Part shown: positions 1-7,943 of the stretch, piece by piece
Layout: each line of letters opens with the position of its first letter
Numbering within the stretch: the stretch's first letter is position 1
From: JAWVZB01 sp033722375
GTDB lineage: Bacteria; Actinomycetota; Nitriliruptoria; Nitriliruptorales; Nitriliruptoraceae
DNA length: 16,048 nt
Assembly: GCA_033722375.1 (NCBI GenBank)
Contig: JAWVZB010000072.1
Span: 1-16,048, forward strand
Reading direction: 5' to 3'
Translations under genes and position numbers: made by a program
The notes under the pieces: generated by a model
Told to the model about the DNA's origin: nothing
Database searches by the model: none
What the model saw: the letters and a program-made list of their open reading frames with translations, nothing else

Positions 1-2
1 GG

Positions 3-1622
3 GATCCCGACCTGTGCATCGACTGCGGCAAGTGCGCCATCGTCTGCCCCCACAACGCGATCCAGATGAAGGTCTACGACGCCGACGCGATCGCGGACGC
101 CCCCGACCTGTTCCTGTCGAAGCCCTTCCGGAGCCGCGACCTCGACGACCACCTCATCACGATCCAGGTCGCCCCCGACGACTGCACCGGCTGCCAGGTG
201 TGCGTGCAGACCTGCCCCGCGGTCTCGAAGGAAAAGGTCGGCCACAAGGCGATCAACATGGCCCCCTTCGAGGACCACGCCGAGGTCGAGCGCGAACGTT
301 TCGACGTGTTCAGCGAGATCCCCTACCTCGACCGCGACAAGGTCAACCACGGGACGGTCAAGGGCAGCCAGACCCTGGAGCCGCTGTTCGAGTTCTCCGG
401 CGCCTGCGCCGGCTGCGGCGAGACCCCCTACCTCAAGCTCATGACCCAGCTCTTCGGCGACCGGATCGTGGTCGCCAACGCCACCGGCTGCTCGTCGATC
501 TACGGCGGGAACCTGCCCACCACCCCGTGGACCACCAACGCGGCGGGGCGCGGACCGGCATGGTCGAACTCGCTGTTCGAGGACAACGCCGAGTTCGGGC
601 TCGGGATGCGGGTGGCGCTCGACCAGCGTCACGCCACCGCGCGGACCCTGCTGGGATCGCTGGTGGGCGACCTCGGGGACATCGTCGAGGAGCTGCTCGG
701 AGCGGACCAGGACGACGAAGCCGGCATCGGCGCCCAACGTGAGCGTGTGGCCGAGCTGCGATCGCAGCTGGCGGAGCTCGCGGCCTCCGGCAACGGCAGC
801 TCGGAGGCGGCCAAGCGGCTGATGTCGCTGGCCGACGACCTGGTCCGTCGCGACCTGTGGATCGTCGGCGGGGACGGCTGGGCGTACGACATCGGCTACG
901 GCGGGCTCGACCACGTGCTCGCCTCCGGCGAGGACGTGAACGTGCTCGTGCTCGACACCGAGGTCTACTCCAACACCGGCGGTCAGGCGTCCAAGGCGAC
1001 AGCCCGCGGGGCTGTGGCCAAGTTCGCCCAGGCCGGCAAGGAGGCGCCGAAGAAGGACCTCGGGCTGCTCGCGATGCAGTACGGCAACGTCTACGTGGCG
1101 CAGATATCGATGGGAGCGTCCGACATGCAGACCATCAAGGCCTTCCAGGAGGCCGCCGCCTGGCCCGGCCCGTCACTGATCCTCGCCTACTCGACCTGCA
1201 TCGCACACGCCATCGACATGAAGGACTCGATGGTCCACCAGGACCTCGCGGTCAAGACCGGCTACTGGCCGCTGTACCGCTTCCACCCCGGCGAGGAGGA
1301 GCACGCCCAGCCGTTCAAGCTGGACTCACGCGCCCCGAAGCTCCCGGTCCGGGAGCTGTTCAAGCGCGAGGGCCGCTACGCGATGCTGGAACGCTCCGAC
1401 CCACAGCGGGCCGAAGCCCTGCAACGGCTCGCCCAGCAGGACGTCGACGAGCGCTGGCGCTACTACGAGCAGCTCGCCGGTCTGGAACGCACCGTGGCCC
1501 ACGAGGACGTGGTCGGCGAGGTGTTCCCCGACACCCACCAGGTCAAGCCCGTGACGCCGGGCGGGGCGAAACGGGGCGACCGCGACGCGGACGCCGGGAC
1601 CGACGAGGAGGGAACGGGATGA
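3..1622 (+). CDS. nifJ: Pyruvate:ferredoxin (flavodoxin) oxidoreductase, C-terminal part (5' end outside window)
   Basis: Catalyses CoA-dependent oxidative decarboxylation of pyruvate to acetyl-CoA and CO2, passing electrons to ferredoxin/flavodoxin in the cytoplasm. The frame is open from the left edge, so the gene is truncated by the window; about 540 of the usual ~1170-1200 residues are present. Counting from base 3, two ferredoxin motifs CxxCxxCxxxCP lie at residues 5-16 and 61-72 (the two [4Fe-4S] clusters of domain V). The TPP domain follows: GDGWAYDIG at ~290 and NTGGQ at ~324 bind TPP/Mg. Cysteines 135, 138, 163 and 399 have the spacing expected for the proximal cluster of the single-chain enzyme. 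An in-frame ATG at 66 falls after the first ferredoxin motif and is not the start. The tail is charged and poorly conserved in appearance. The stop overlaps the next start as ATGA (1619-1622), so the two genes are translationally coupled. Family assignment is very secure; physiological direction (pyruvate oxidation or synthesis) cannot be told. Confidence 0.97.
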   Translation, partial: DPDLCIDCGKCAIVCPHNAIQMKVYDADAIADAPDLFLSKPFRSRDLDDHLITIQVAPDDCTGCQVCVQTCPAVSKEKVGHKAINMAPFEDHAEVERERFDVFSEIPYLDRDKVNHGTVKGSQTLEPLFEFSGACAGCGETPYLKLMTQLFGDRIVVANATGCSSIYGGNLPTTPWTTNAAGRGPAWSNSLFEDNAEFGLGMRVALDQRHATARTLLGSLVGDLGDIVEELLGADQDDEAGIGAQRERVAELRSQLAELAASGNGSSEAAKRLMSLADDLVRRDLWIVGGDGWAYDIGYGGLDHVLASGEDVNVLVLDTEVYSNTGGQASKATARGAVAKFAQAGKEAPKKDLGLLAMQYGNVYVAQISMGASDMQTIKAFQEAAAWPGPSLILAYSTCIAHAIDMKDSMVHQDLAVKTGYWPLYRFHPGEEEHAQPFKLDSRAPKLPVRELFKREGRYAMLERSDPQRAEALQRLAQQDVDERWRYYEQLAGLERTVAHEDVVGEVFPDTHQVKPVTPGGAKRGDRDADAGTDEEGTG

Positions 1623-2629
1623 CCGATCTCACGACGACCTACCTCGGCATCCAACTGCGCACTCCGCTGGTGGCCTCGGCGTCGCCGATGACCGGCGAGC
1701 TCGGATCGCTGGTGGCGCTCGAGGCCGCCGGGGTCGGGGCCGCCGTGCTGCCGTCGCTGTTCGAGGAGCAGATCGTCCACGAGTCGATCGAGCTCGACCG
1801 CATGCTGGAGCACGGCGCGGCCAACAACCCCGAGGCCGCCGGCGGGTACGTCCCCGAGCTCGAGGACTACAACACGGGTCCGACCAGCTACCTCCGCCAC
1901 CTCGAGCAGGCCGCCGAACGGCTCGAGATCCCGGTCATCGCGAGCCTCAACGGCACCACCCGCGGCGGCTGGCTCGGCTACGCGAGGATGATGGAGGACG
2001 CCGGCGCCGCCGCGATCGAGCTGAACGTCTACCGCGTGGCCGCGGACGTCACCACGACGGGGCGCGAGATCGAACAGGACCTCGTCGACCTGGTCGCCGC
2101 GGTGCGCGACACGGTGACCGTGCCGGTCGCGGTCAAGCTCGGCCCGCAGTACAGCGCGATCGGGGAGCTGGCGGGGCGGCTGGCCGAGGCCGGCGCCGAC
2201 GGGCTCGTGCTGTTCAACCGCTTCTACCAGCCGGACATCTCGCTCGAGACCCTGTCGGTCACCCCCGACCTGGTGCTCAGCGACTCGCACGAGCTGCGGC
2301 TGCCGCTGCGGTGGATGGCGATCCTCCACGGACGAGTGAAGTGCTCGTTGGCCGCGACGACCGGGATCCACACCTGGCGGGACGTCCTGAAGGTGCTGCT
2401 GGCCGGGGCGGACGTCGCGATGATGACGTCTGCGTTCCTCAAGCACGGTCCCGACCACGCCGAGGAGGTGCTCCGCGACCTCGAGCTATGGATGTTCGAG
2501 CGCGAGTACGAGTCGGTCACCCAGCTCCGCGGCAGCGTCAGTCAGGCGAACACCGCAGACCCCGAGGCGTTCGAACGGGCGAACTACCTCCACACGCTCA
2601 CGAGCTACGCCAGCACCTTCCGGATGTAG
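1619..2629 (+). CDS. Dihydroorotate dehydrogenase-like FMN TIM-barrel protein
   Basis: A 336-residue protein of the dihydroorotate dehydrogenase-like group often found beside nifJ. Features seen: an N-terminal strand typical of DHODs (LGIQLRTPLVASASPM), a barrel strand PVIASLNGTTRGGW near residue 105, a strand ending ELNVY near 140, VAVKLGP near 175, and a C-terminal phosphate-binding region around TTGIHTWRDVLKVLLAGADVAMMTSA. In true DHODs the ELN strand leads into a conserved segment (S-C-P-N) used in catalysis and substrate binding; here it reads NVYRVAADVTTTG, so orotate chemistry is doubtful. The FMN barrel looks intact. It starts at ATG 1619, overlapping the nifJ stop by 4 bases, which implies co-translation and a role linked to the oxidoreductase (inference: redox accessory or electron acceptor). 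No pyrimidine genes are nearby, which also argues against calling it pyrD. Confidence 0.9.
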   Translation: MTDLTTTYLGIQLRTPLVASASPMTGELGSLVALEAAGVGAAVLPSLFEEQIVHESIELDRMLEHGAANNPEAAGGYVPELEDYNTGPTSYLRHLEQAAERLEIPVIASLNGTTRGGWLGYARMMEDAGAAAIELNVYRVAADVTTTGREIEQDLVDLVAAVRDTVTVPVAVKLGPQYSAIGELAGRLAEAGADGLVLFNRFYQPDISLETLSVTPDLVLSDSHELRLPLRWMAILHGRVKCSLAATTGIHTWRDVLKVLLAGADVAMMTSAFLKHGPDHAEEVLRDLELWMFEREYESVTQLRGSVSQANTADPEAFERANYLHTLTSYASTFRM

Positions 2630-2671
2630 CCCGGAGCAGCGGGGTGGCGGGGTGACCCGACGCTTCGCCGC

Positions 2672-3370
2672 TCAGGCCTCGGACGGCAGCGGGGTGCCGG
2701 CTACCACCCGGTCGAGCACCGGGAGGAGCTCCGCCAAGACCGCAGGGTCGAAGACCAGCAGCTCGTCGGACGCCATGCAGCCGTCCGGACTGGCCGCTTC
2801 GACACTGACGACCCAGCGGGTCCCGTCGACGATGGTCGCCCAGCTCCGGACGTGCTCGGTGACGGCGCCGTCCTCGGTCCCGGTGAAGCCCAGGCGGACG
2901 GCGGGGCGCGCCCCGAGCCTGGTCAGCACGACCGGTTCACGGCTCACCACGTAGTCGGCGCCGCAACCCTCCGCACGGTCGGACCCGACCCACTCGTACT
3001 GGCGCTCCGCCCACTCGCGGAGGGACGCCTCGAGGCGGGTCTCCGAGTCCGCCCGTTCCTCCGGAGTGAGCGGGTAGTCGAAGAGCTGGAGCAGGCCGAT
3101 GTCGACCCCGTCACGGCGGATGCACAGCATCGGGGCGTGCCCCTCACAGTGGACGATCACCTCGCCGTTGGGGAGCTCGACGCCGGGGGCGCCGAGCTGC
3201 CAGCTCGCGACGATCGGTGCCGCGTCCTCCGTGGGGGCAGGGGTCGGGGTGGGAGCGGGCTGGTCGGGGGACGGCGCCGACGGGGACGGCGTCGGGGCCA
3301 GCGGGCCGGCTTCGCTGCTGCAACCGGTGAGCAGCACGGCCGCGACGAGCAATGGGGCGACGAGACGCAT
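2672..3370 (-). CDS. Putative lipoprotein with Pro-rich linker
   Basis: Encodes 232 residues from ATG 3370. The start was chosen because it gives a compact lipoprotein signal: MRLVAPLLVAAVLLTGC with lipobox LLTGC and lipidated Cys17; the frame is open further upstream (to 3484), but that stretch is Arg/Pro-rich and looks non-coding. A Pro/Thr/Ser linker (~residues 20-48) is followed by a globular part with four cysteines (75, 83, 136, 198) that could form two disulfides outside the cell. The region ~178-225 (TIVDGTRWVVSVEA, then C, then a Leu-rich helix ending LPVLDRVVAG) looks like a compact alpha/beta fold. I do not recognise a named family. It is convergent with the DHOD-like gene (42 bases apart) and lies 123 bases downstream of the doxX-like gene on the same strand. 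No good Shine-Dalgarno is seen. Confidence 0.8.
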   Translation of the reverse strand: MRLVAPLLVAAVLLTGCSSEAGPLAPTPSPSAPSPDQPAPTPTPAPTEDAAPIVASWQLGAPGVELPNGEVIVHCEGHAPMLCIRRDGVDIGLLQLFDYPLTPEERADSETRLEASLREWAERQYEWVGSDRAEGCGADYVVSREPVVLTRLGARPAVRLGFTGTEDGAVTEHVRSWATIVDGTRWVVSVEAASPDGCMASDELLVFDPAVLAELLPVLDRVVAGTPLPSEA

Positions 3371-3493
3371 CGAGGTGCCTGTGAGCGGGGCGCGTGGAGG
3401 TGCGCCGTTCGCAAGATGAGACGGCGATCGCGGGGAACCGGTTGCAGGCGCGTCCTTCGCGGGCGTCCGGCGCACAGCGCCCAAGACCGCTCG

Positions 3494-4027
3494 TCAGCCG
3501 TCGCGTTCTGGAGCGTCATCGGGGTCGGGGCGCCAGAACACCGCCAGGACGAGTCCGGCGCCGAGCCAGCCCGCCCCGATCGCGGTGACGAACCCGCTCC
3601 AGCCATCGAGTCGGTCGGCGAGGTCGAACAGGGCATCCAGCGACCACGCCCCGGGGCCGAGCGCCCCGACCGCCGCCGCGATCACGACGAGGGTCAGGAT
3701 GTACTCCCAGCCCTCGGTCGGACGGCGGAACACGAAGAACCCGGCATCGAGGTGGTTCGTGATCCACGCGACGGTCAGCACCCCCACCGCACCGGAAGCG
3801 GCCAAGGGCGTCAGGAAGCCGACGACGAGCAGCGCCCCGCTCACGATCTCGGTGATGCTCGCGAGCCACGCATGGAAGCGGCTGGGATGCATACCCAGGC
3901 TGTCGAACCACCGGTCCGTGCCCTCGATGCCGCCACTGCCCCACACGTGGTTGATGCCGTGCGCGAGCATGACCACCCCGAGCACGCCCCGCAGCAGCAG
4001 GGCCGCCAGGTCGAAACTCGCGTCCAT
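3494..4027 (-). CDS. DoxX-family integral membrane protein
   Basis: A 177-residue membrane protein. Hydrophobic segments lie at about 8-26, 56-76, 78-92, 110-132 and 150-168. The first helix carries LLLRGVLGVVMLAHGINH, the typical DoxX signature (R near the start of helix 1, then AHG.NH), and the second carries a G-x-L-L-x-x-G-F-x-T-P-L-A motif, also typical. DoxX-like proteins are small quinone-associated or redox-linked membrane proteins; the exact substrate is unknown for most members. ATG 4027 was chosen because it places the DoxX helix at the very N-terminus; the 84 upstream codons of the open frame run through a 25-bp tandem repeat and are not credible protein. The protein ends with a short acidic tail. 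It is divergent from the DUF4015 lipoprotein and may be co-transcribed with the downstream lipoprotein. Confidence 0.88.
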   Translation of the reverse strand: MDASFDLAALLLRGVLGVVMLAHGINHVWGSGGIEGTDRWFDSLGMHPSRFHAWLASITEIVSGALLVVGFLTPLAASGAVGVLTVAWITNHLDAGFFVFRRPTEGWEYILTLVVIAAAVGALGPGAWSLDALFDLADRLDGWSGFVTAIGAGWLGAGLVLAVFWRPDPDDAPERDG

Positions 4028-4088
4028 GGCACGCACCGTATTGCGGCACTGGCAGTCAGCGAACAGCCGGTGCCGACGCCCGGCGGGT

Positions 4089-4138
4089 GGCCGCCCCGCG
4101 ACCGGGTGCACAAGGCCGCCCCGCGATCGGGTGCACAA
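4089..4138. repeat. 25-bp tandem direct repeat, two copies
   Basis: Bases 4089-4113 and 4114-4138 are the same 25-bp unit with one substitution (C/T at the 13th base); the first 7 bases of a third copy continue to 4145. The unit contains GGGTGCACAA at its end. It lies between two divergent genes (DoxX-like, -; DUF4015 lipoprotein, +), so it may be an operator array or a small selfish repeat. Directly visible; function is inference. Confidence 0.85.
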
Positions 4139-4182
4139 GGCCGCGTCCGCCCATGGATCGGCGCTTGGATCTGCACCCGATC
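4125..4182. repeat. Inverted copy of the repeat core
   Basis: GATCGGGTGCA at 4125-4135 in the second tandem copy is followed by its exact reverse complement TGCACCCGATC at 4172-4182, with partial pairing beyond (CCGCG on both sides). This gives an 11-bp perfect stem with a 36-base loop, or a third, inverted binding site of the same protein. Visible in sequence; role unknown. Confidence 0.7.
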
Positions 4183-4281
4183 CGCGGGACGCCGGCGAGG
4201 TGGGGAGCGTCCCATCTGGGAGTCGATACGTTCGCGGGGGCCGCGGCCAGGGGGGTCGGGGCGCTTGGGGGGACACCACCG

Positions 4282-5811
4282 ATGCTGCACCAGAAGTCGT
4301 TCGAGCGGGGCGGCGGCCGGTTCCGGCTCGCCGCGTTCCTCCTCGGGTTCACGCTGCTGATGACCGGCTGCTCCGCCGACGAACCCTCCCTGGACGCTGC
4401 CGCGAGCCCGTCGCCGACCGACGCGGCCGAAGCCAGCCCGACACCGACCACGACGGCCAGCCCGACGCCCTCCCCGACCCCGTCGCCGACGCAGACCGAG
4501 GACACCACGGCCGCATCGGAGGAGCTCCCCCCGATGCCCGAGATCGTGCGGGGCGTCTACGCCCACCCCTACTCGTTCTGGGGGGACAACTGGTTCAACC
4601 TCGTCGAACTGGTCGAGACCACCGAGCTCAACGCCATCGTCGTGGACGTCAAAGACGAGGCCGGAACACTGCTGTGGAACCTCGACCACCCGCTGGCCGA
4701 GGCAGGTGGTGGCGGCGAGTGGGTCGAATCGAAGGATCCCTCGGAGCGCATGCAGGCGCTCCTGGACGCCGGCGGCTACCCGATCGCGCGGATCGCCTGC
4801 TTCAAGGACACCCGCGTCGCCAACGCCCGCCCCGATCTCGCCGTGCAGGACAGCCGCACCGGCGACACGTGGGTCGCGCGCAAGGAGTTCGGCTGGCTCA
4901 ACCCCTATCAGGACGGGGCGGGCCAGTGGTGCATCGACGTGGCACTGGCGGCCGTCGAGATGGGCTTCAAGGAGATCCAGTTCGACTACATCCGCTTCCC
5001 CAACGGCGGCGACGGCGATACCGAGTTCATCTCCTTCCCCGGCGTCCCCGAGGACCGTCCCCGCGAGGAGTGGCGGCACAAGGACGAGATCACCGAGTTC
5101 CTCGCTCGGGCGAGCGAACAGATCCACGCGGCAGGTGCGTACGTGTCGGCGGACCTGTTCGGGCTCGTGACCTACGACTTCCGGTGGGACTCGGGCGGGA
5201 CCGGGCAGGTGATCGAGGAGATCGCCGAGCACGTCGACGTGATCTCGCCGATGGTCTACCCCTCGCACTACAACACGGGGAACTACGGACTCCTCCCGCA
5301 TCCGATCGAGCATCCCTACGAGACGGTGTGGAACGCGATGCAGGAGGCCCAGATGCGTGTTCAGGGACTCCGCGCGACGATCCGCCCGTGGCTCGAGGAC
5401 TTCTCCGCCCCCTGGATGGGCTACCCGGACCACTCGCCGCAGCACGTGAGCGAGCAGATCCGCGCGACCTACGAGAACGGCATCGAGGGGTGGCTCCTGT
5501 GGAACGCCGCCAACCGCTACACGGAGTCGATCCTGGCGAAGGGAGAAGCGGAGAGCCTCGCCAACCCCGACTTCGTCCCGCCGGCGCGGACCGCCAACCC
5601 CGACCCGCCGCCAGGACGCGACCAGGAGGAGTGGCCGGGCATGCCGCCCTGTGATCCCTATCCGGGGGTGCTGGTGGTCGGCGAGGGCAACCTCGTGGGC
5701 TCCTCTCCACCGGACCTGGCGCTGGCCTTCGACGACCCTCGGCTGTGTGAGGGCGTCGCCGATGGCGAGGAAGCCACCGCCCCGTGGTGGGAGCGCCAGT
5801 CGAACAGCTGA
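4282..5811 (+). CDS. Lipoprotein with DUF4015 glycoside-hydrolase-like domain
   Basis: A 509-residue secreted lipoprotein. The signal peptide ends in LLMTGC (Cys30), followed by a Ser/Thr/Pro linker with many PT repeats (~31-82). The catalytic-type barrel starts at GVYAHPYSFW (91) with the strand ELNAIVVDVKDEAG (~115-128). Other hallmarks of the DUF4015 putative glycosidase family are FDYIRFPNGG (234-243), SADLFGLVTYDFRW (~288-301) and DVISPMVYPSHY (~319-330). The family is related in fold to alpha-amylase/GH13-like and GH66-like barrels, but substrates are mostly unproven; cell-envelope or exopolysaccharide turnover is inference. The C-terminus carries an extra ~60-residue tail with two Cys. 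ATG 4282 was chosen for the signal peptide and the G-rich stretch at 4267-4272; an upstream in-frame ATG at 4087 would translate the tandem repeat. Confidence 0.9.
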   Translation: MLHQKSFERGGGRFRLAAFLLGFTLLMTGCSADEPSLDAAASPSPTDAAEASPTPTTTASPTPSPTPSPTQTEDTTAASEELPPMPEIVRGVYAHPYSFWGDNWFNLVELVETTELNAIVVDVKDEAGTLLWNLDHPLAEAGGGGEWVESKDPSERMQALLDAGGYPIARIACFKDTRVANARPDLAVQDSRTGDTWVARKEFGWLNPYQDGAGQWCIDVALAAVEMGFKEIQFDYIRFPNGGDGDTEFISFPGVPEDRPREEWRHKDEITEFLARASEQIHAAGAYVSADLFGLVTYDFRWDSGGTGQVIEEIAEHVDVISPMVYPSHYNTGNYGLLPHPIEHPYETVWNAMQEAQMRVQGLRATIRPWLEDFSAPWMGYPDHSPQHVSEQIRATYENGIEGWLLWNAANRYTESILAKGEAESLANPDFVPPARTANPDPPPGRDQEEWPGMPPCDPYPGVLVVGEGNLVGSSPPDLALAFDDPRLCEGVADGEEATAPWWERQSNS

Positions 5812-5857
5812 GCTGACACACCGCGTCGTCCGTGGTGTCCTCGCTGGCGCCCGAACC

Positions 5858-5863
5858 TAGAGT
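5858..5863 (+). promoter_or_regulatory. Possible -10 element (TAGAGT) of the flavoprotein gene
   Basis: TAGAGT fits the actinobacterial TANNNT -10 pattern and sits 28 bases before the start at 5892, in an 80-base gap. A Shine-Dalgarno-like GACGAGGAG (~5877-5885) follows. No convincing -35 is seen, so this is a weak call. Confidence 0.3.
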
Positions 5864-5891
5864 CAGGGGCATCGAGACGAGGAGCCGCGCG

Positions 5892-6629
5892 ATGGCAGCA
5901 CCACCCCCGCCCTCGGACTACTCCGACCTGTCGGCCGTCTACATCAACTGCACGCTCAAGCGCAGTCCGGAGCCATCACACACCCAGGATCTCGGCGAGC
6001 GGTCGATGACGATCATGCGCGATCAGGGGGTGGAGGTGACCTCGATCCGTGCGGTCGACCACGACATCGCCTTCGGCGTGTACGAGGACATGACCGAACA
6101 CGGCTGGGACCACGACGAGTGGCCGGCGATCCAGGAGCAGGTCATGGCCGCCGACATCCTCGTGCTGATGACCCCGATCTGGCTCGGGGAGAAGTCGTCG
6201 GTCTGCACCCAGGTCATCGAGCGGCTCTACGGCTGGTCTGCGGACCTCAACGCCGAGGGTCAGTACGCCTACTACGGGCGGGTCGGCGGCTGCCTGGTCA
6301 CCGGCAACGAGGACGGCATCAAGCACGTCGCGATGGGCGTGCTGTACGGGCTGCAGCACCTCGGGTTCACGATCCCGCCGCAGGCCGACGCCGGCTGGAT
6401 CGGGGAGGCAGGGCCCGGCCCGTCCTACGGCGACGTCGTCGAGGGGAGCGACGTCCCGGTCGGCTACGACAACGACTTCACGCAGCGCAACACCACGTTC
6501 ATGACCTGGAACCTCCTCCACGTGGCGCGCATGTTGAAGGACGTCGGAGGGATCCCTGCGTACGGCAACCAGCGCGCTGCGTGGGACGAGGGCCAGCGCT
6601 TCGGCTACCCCGAACATCCCGGGACCTGA
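5892..6629 (+). CDS. Flavodoxin-fold NAD(P)H-dependent oxidoreductase
   Basis: A 245-residue soluble protein of the NADPH-dependent FMN reductase/flavodoxin superfamily. The first strand and phosphate loop read AVYINCTLKRSPEPSHTQDL (~15-34), the usual position for FMN phosphate binding. ADILVLMTPIWLGEKSSVCTQVIERL (~86-111) is the strand and P-x-W-x-G-x-x-S/A loop that holds the isoalloxazine. VGGCLVTGNEDGIKHVAMGVLYGL (~133-156) is the third flavin-contacting strand. ATG 5892 was chosen for the GAGGAG-type ribosome site 6-10 bases upstream; the 20 codons before it are unlikely coding. The reaction (quinone, flavin or xenobiotic reduction) cannot be told. It follows the DUF4015 gene on the same strand with a possible promoter of its own. 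Confidence 0.85.
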   Translation: MAAPPPPSDYSDLSAVYINCTLKRSPEPSHTQDLGERSMTIMRDQGVEVTSIRAVDHDIAFGVYEDMTEHGWDHDEWPAIQEQVMAADILVLMTPIWLGEKSSVCTQVIERLYGWSADLNAEGQYAYYGRVGGCLVTGNEDGIKHVAMGVLYGLQHLGFTIPPQADAGWIGEAGPGPSYGDVVEGSDVPVGYDNDFTQRNTTFMTWNLLHVARMLKDVGGIPAYGNQRAAWDEGQRFGYPEHPGT

Positions 6630-6643
6630 CCGGGAGCTGCCCG

Positions 6644-6676
6644 CGGGCCGATGCAGGTGGCAGCGAGGTCGGCCCG
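6644..6676 (+). terminator. Possible hairpin terminator after the flavoprotein gene
   Basis: CGGGCCGA (6644-6651) and TCGGCCCG (6669-6676) are perfect 8-base inverted arms with a 17-base loop, 14 bases after the stop. There is no T tract, and the loop is long, so it could also be a protein-binding site upstream of apgM. Confidence 0.35.
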
Positions 6677-6724
6677 GAGCCGGACCCCGATTACGCTCGT
6701 CGAACCCCCGACGTGGACGGCCCG

Positions 6725-7915
6725 ATGGATCTGACCCGACTCACCAACGACGCGTCGTGCCACATCGTGCTCGTGGTCGTCGACGGCCTCGGCGGGTACG
6801 CGACCCGTGAGCGTGGCAGCGAGCTCGAGGAAGCACACACCCCGAACCTCGACCAACTCGCCGCCGACGGCAGCACCGGACTCCTCCAACCGGCGGGGCG
6901 CGGCATCACCGTCGGCTCGGGCCCGGGCCATCTCGCGCTGTTCGGCTACGACCCCCTCGAGATCGAGCTGGGGCGGGGCGTGCTCTCCGCGACCGGGGTG
7001 GGGTTCGACCTCCAGCCGGGCGACGTCGCCGCGCGCGCCAACCTCGCGACCCTCGACGCCGACGGCACCGTGGTCGACCGTCGGGCGGGGCGCCCCGACA
7101 ACGCGACCGCGCAGCGGATCGTCGACCACCTCAACGACGCGGTCAGCCTCGACGGCGTCGAGGTGTTCTTCGAACTGATCGCGGAGCACCGCGTGCTCCT
7201 GGTCGTGCGGGGCGACGGGCTCGACCATCGCCTCGCTGACGTCGATCCCCAGCGGACCGGGGTCCCACCGCGCGACCCGCAGCCACTCGATCCTGCCGCT
7301 GAGGACACCGCCCAGCTGATGCGCGACGTACTGGCACAGGTCCGTGACGCCCTCACCGACCACCCAGCGGACGCGTTGCTTCCCCGGGGGTTCGACACGG
7401 CCCACGAGCTGCCGTCGTTCGCCGACCGCTACCGGCTGCGGGCCGCGACCGTGGCGATCTACCCGATGTACCGCGGCGTGGCCCGGCTCTGCGGGATGAC
7501 CGCGATCGGCGATCCCCACTCGAAGGAGGAGCAGGTGGCCGCGATCCGCGACCACTGGGACGAGTTCGACTACTTCTTCCTGCACGAGAAGGAGGCCGAC
7601 CGGGCCGGCCACGATGGCGACTGGGACGACAAGGTCGCTGCGCTCGAGGCGTTCGACGAGATCGTGCCCGCGCTCGTCGACCTCCAGCCCGACGTGCTGG
7701 TCGTGACGGGCGACCACTCGTCGCCGACCCAGCTGGCCGACCACTCCTGGCACCCCGTCCCCGTCGTCATGTGGGGACCGCGTGTCGGGGTCGACGACGT
7801 GGACCGGTTCGGCGAGCGCGCCTGCTCACGCGGGATCCTGGGCCAGCTCCCCACGCAGGACCTGATGCCACTCATGCTTGCGGCCGCCGACAAGCTCGAG
7901 ACCTTCGGCGTCTGA
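6725..7915 (+). CDS. apgM: Archaeal-type 2,3-bisphosphoglycerate-independent phosphoglycerate mutase
   Basis: A 396-residue cytosolic enzyme interconverting 3- and 2-phosphoglycerate in glycolysis/gluconeogenesis without a bisphosphoglycerate cofactor, in the alkaline-phosphatase superfamily. Seen: metal-binding strand VLVVVDGLGGY (~15-25), catalytic serine motif TVGSGPGHLALFGYDP (~62-76, Ser65 the likely phosphorylated residue), RANLATLD (~103), HEKEADRAGHDGDWDDK (~285-301) and VVTGDHSSPTQLADHSWHPVPV (~325-346), which supply the remaining metal ligands. Length fits the ApgM family (~400) and not the ~510-residue GpmI family. ATG 6725 was chosen because it begins just before the first strand; the open frame extends upstream antisense-like through the flavoprotein gene and is not real there. 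It meets the histidine kinase tail to tail with 28 bases between. Enzyme assignment is strong; whether it is the only phosphoglycerate mutase of the cell is unknown. Confidence 0.93.
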   Translation: MDLTRLTNDASCHIVLVVVDGLGGYATRERGSELEEAHTPNLDQLAADGSTGLLQPAGRGITVGSGPGHLALFGYDPLEIELGRGVLSATGVGFDLQPGDVAARANLATLDADGTVVDRRAGRPDNATAQRIVDHLNDAVSLDGVEVFFELIAEHRVLLVVRGDGLDHRLADVDPQRTGVPPRDPQPLDPAAEDTAQLMRDVLAQVRDALTDHPADALLPRGFDTAHELPSFADRYRLRAATVAIYPMYRGVARLCGMTAIGDPHSKEEQVAAIRDHWDEFDYFFLHEKEADRAGHDGDWDDKVAALEAFDEIVPALVDLQPDVLVVTGDHSSPTQLADHSWHPVPVVMWGPRVGVDDVDRFGERACSRGILGQLPTQDLMPLMLAAADKLETFGV

Positions 7916-7943
7916 TCGCCGCCAGCCGTCGCCGCCCCCCCGG

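Noticed and set aside
1619..2629. Calling the DHOD-like gene pyrD
   Set aside because: The catalytic S-C-P-N-type segment is absent and the context is nifJ, not pyrimidine biosynthesis.
2852..4360. 502-codon + strand open frame across the lipoprotein and DoxX genes
   Set aside because: Arg/Gly/His-rich antisense shadow typical of GC-rich DNA; the minus-strand frames carry signal peptide and membrane signatures.
4420..4500. Short repeated CCSACSCC-like DNA pattern
   Set aside because: It simply encodes the Pro/Thr/Ser linker after the lipobox; not a DNA-level repeat element or CRISPR.
3841..5445. 534-codon - strand open frame opposite the DUF4015 gene
   Set aside because: Antisense shadow; the + strand has lipobox and family motifs, and this frame would run through the tandem repeat.
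6605..7753. 382-codon - strand open frame opposite apgM
   Set aside because: Antisense shadow; apgM carries all metal and serine motifs on the + strand.
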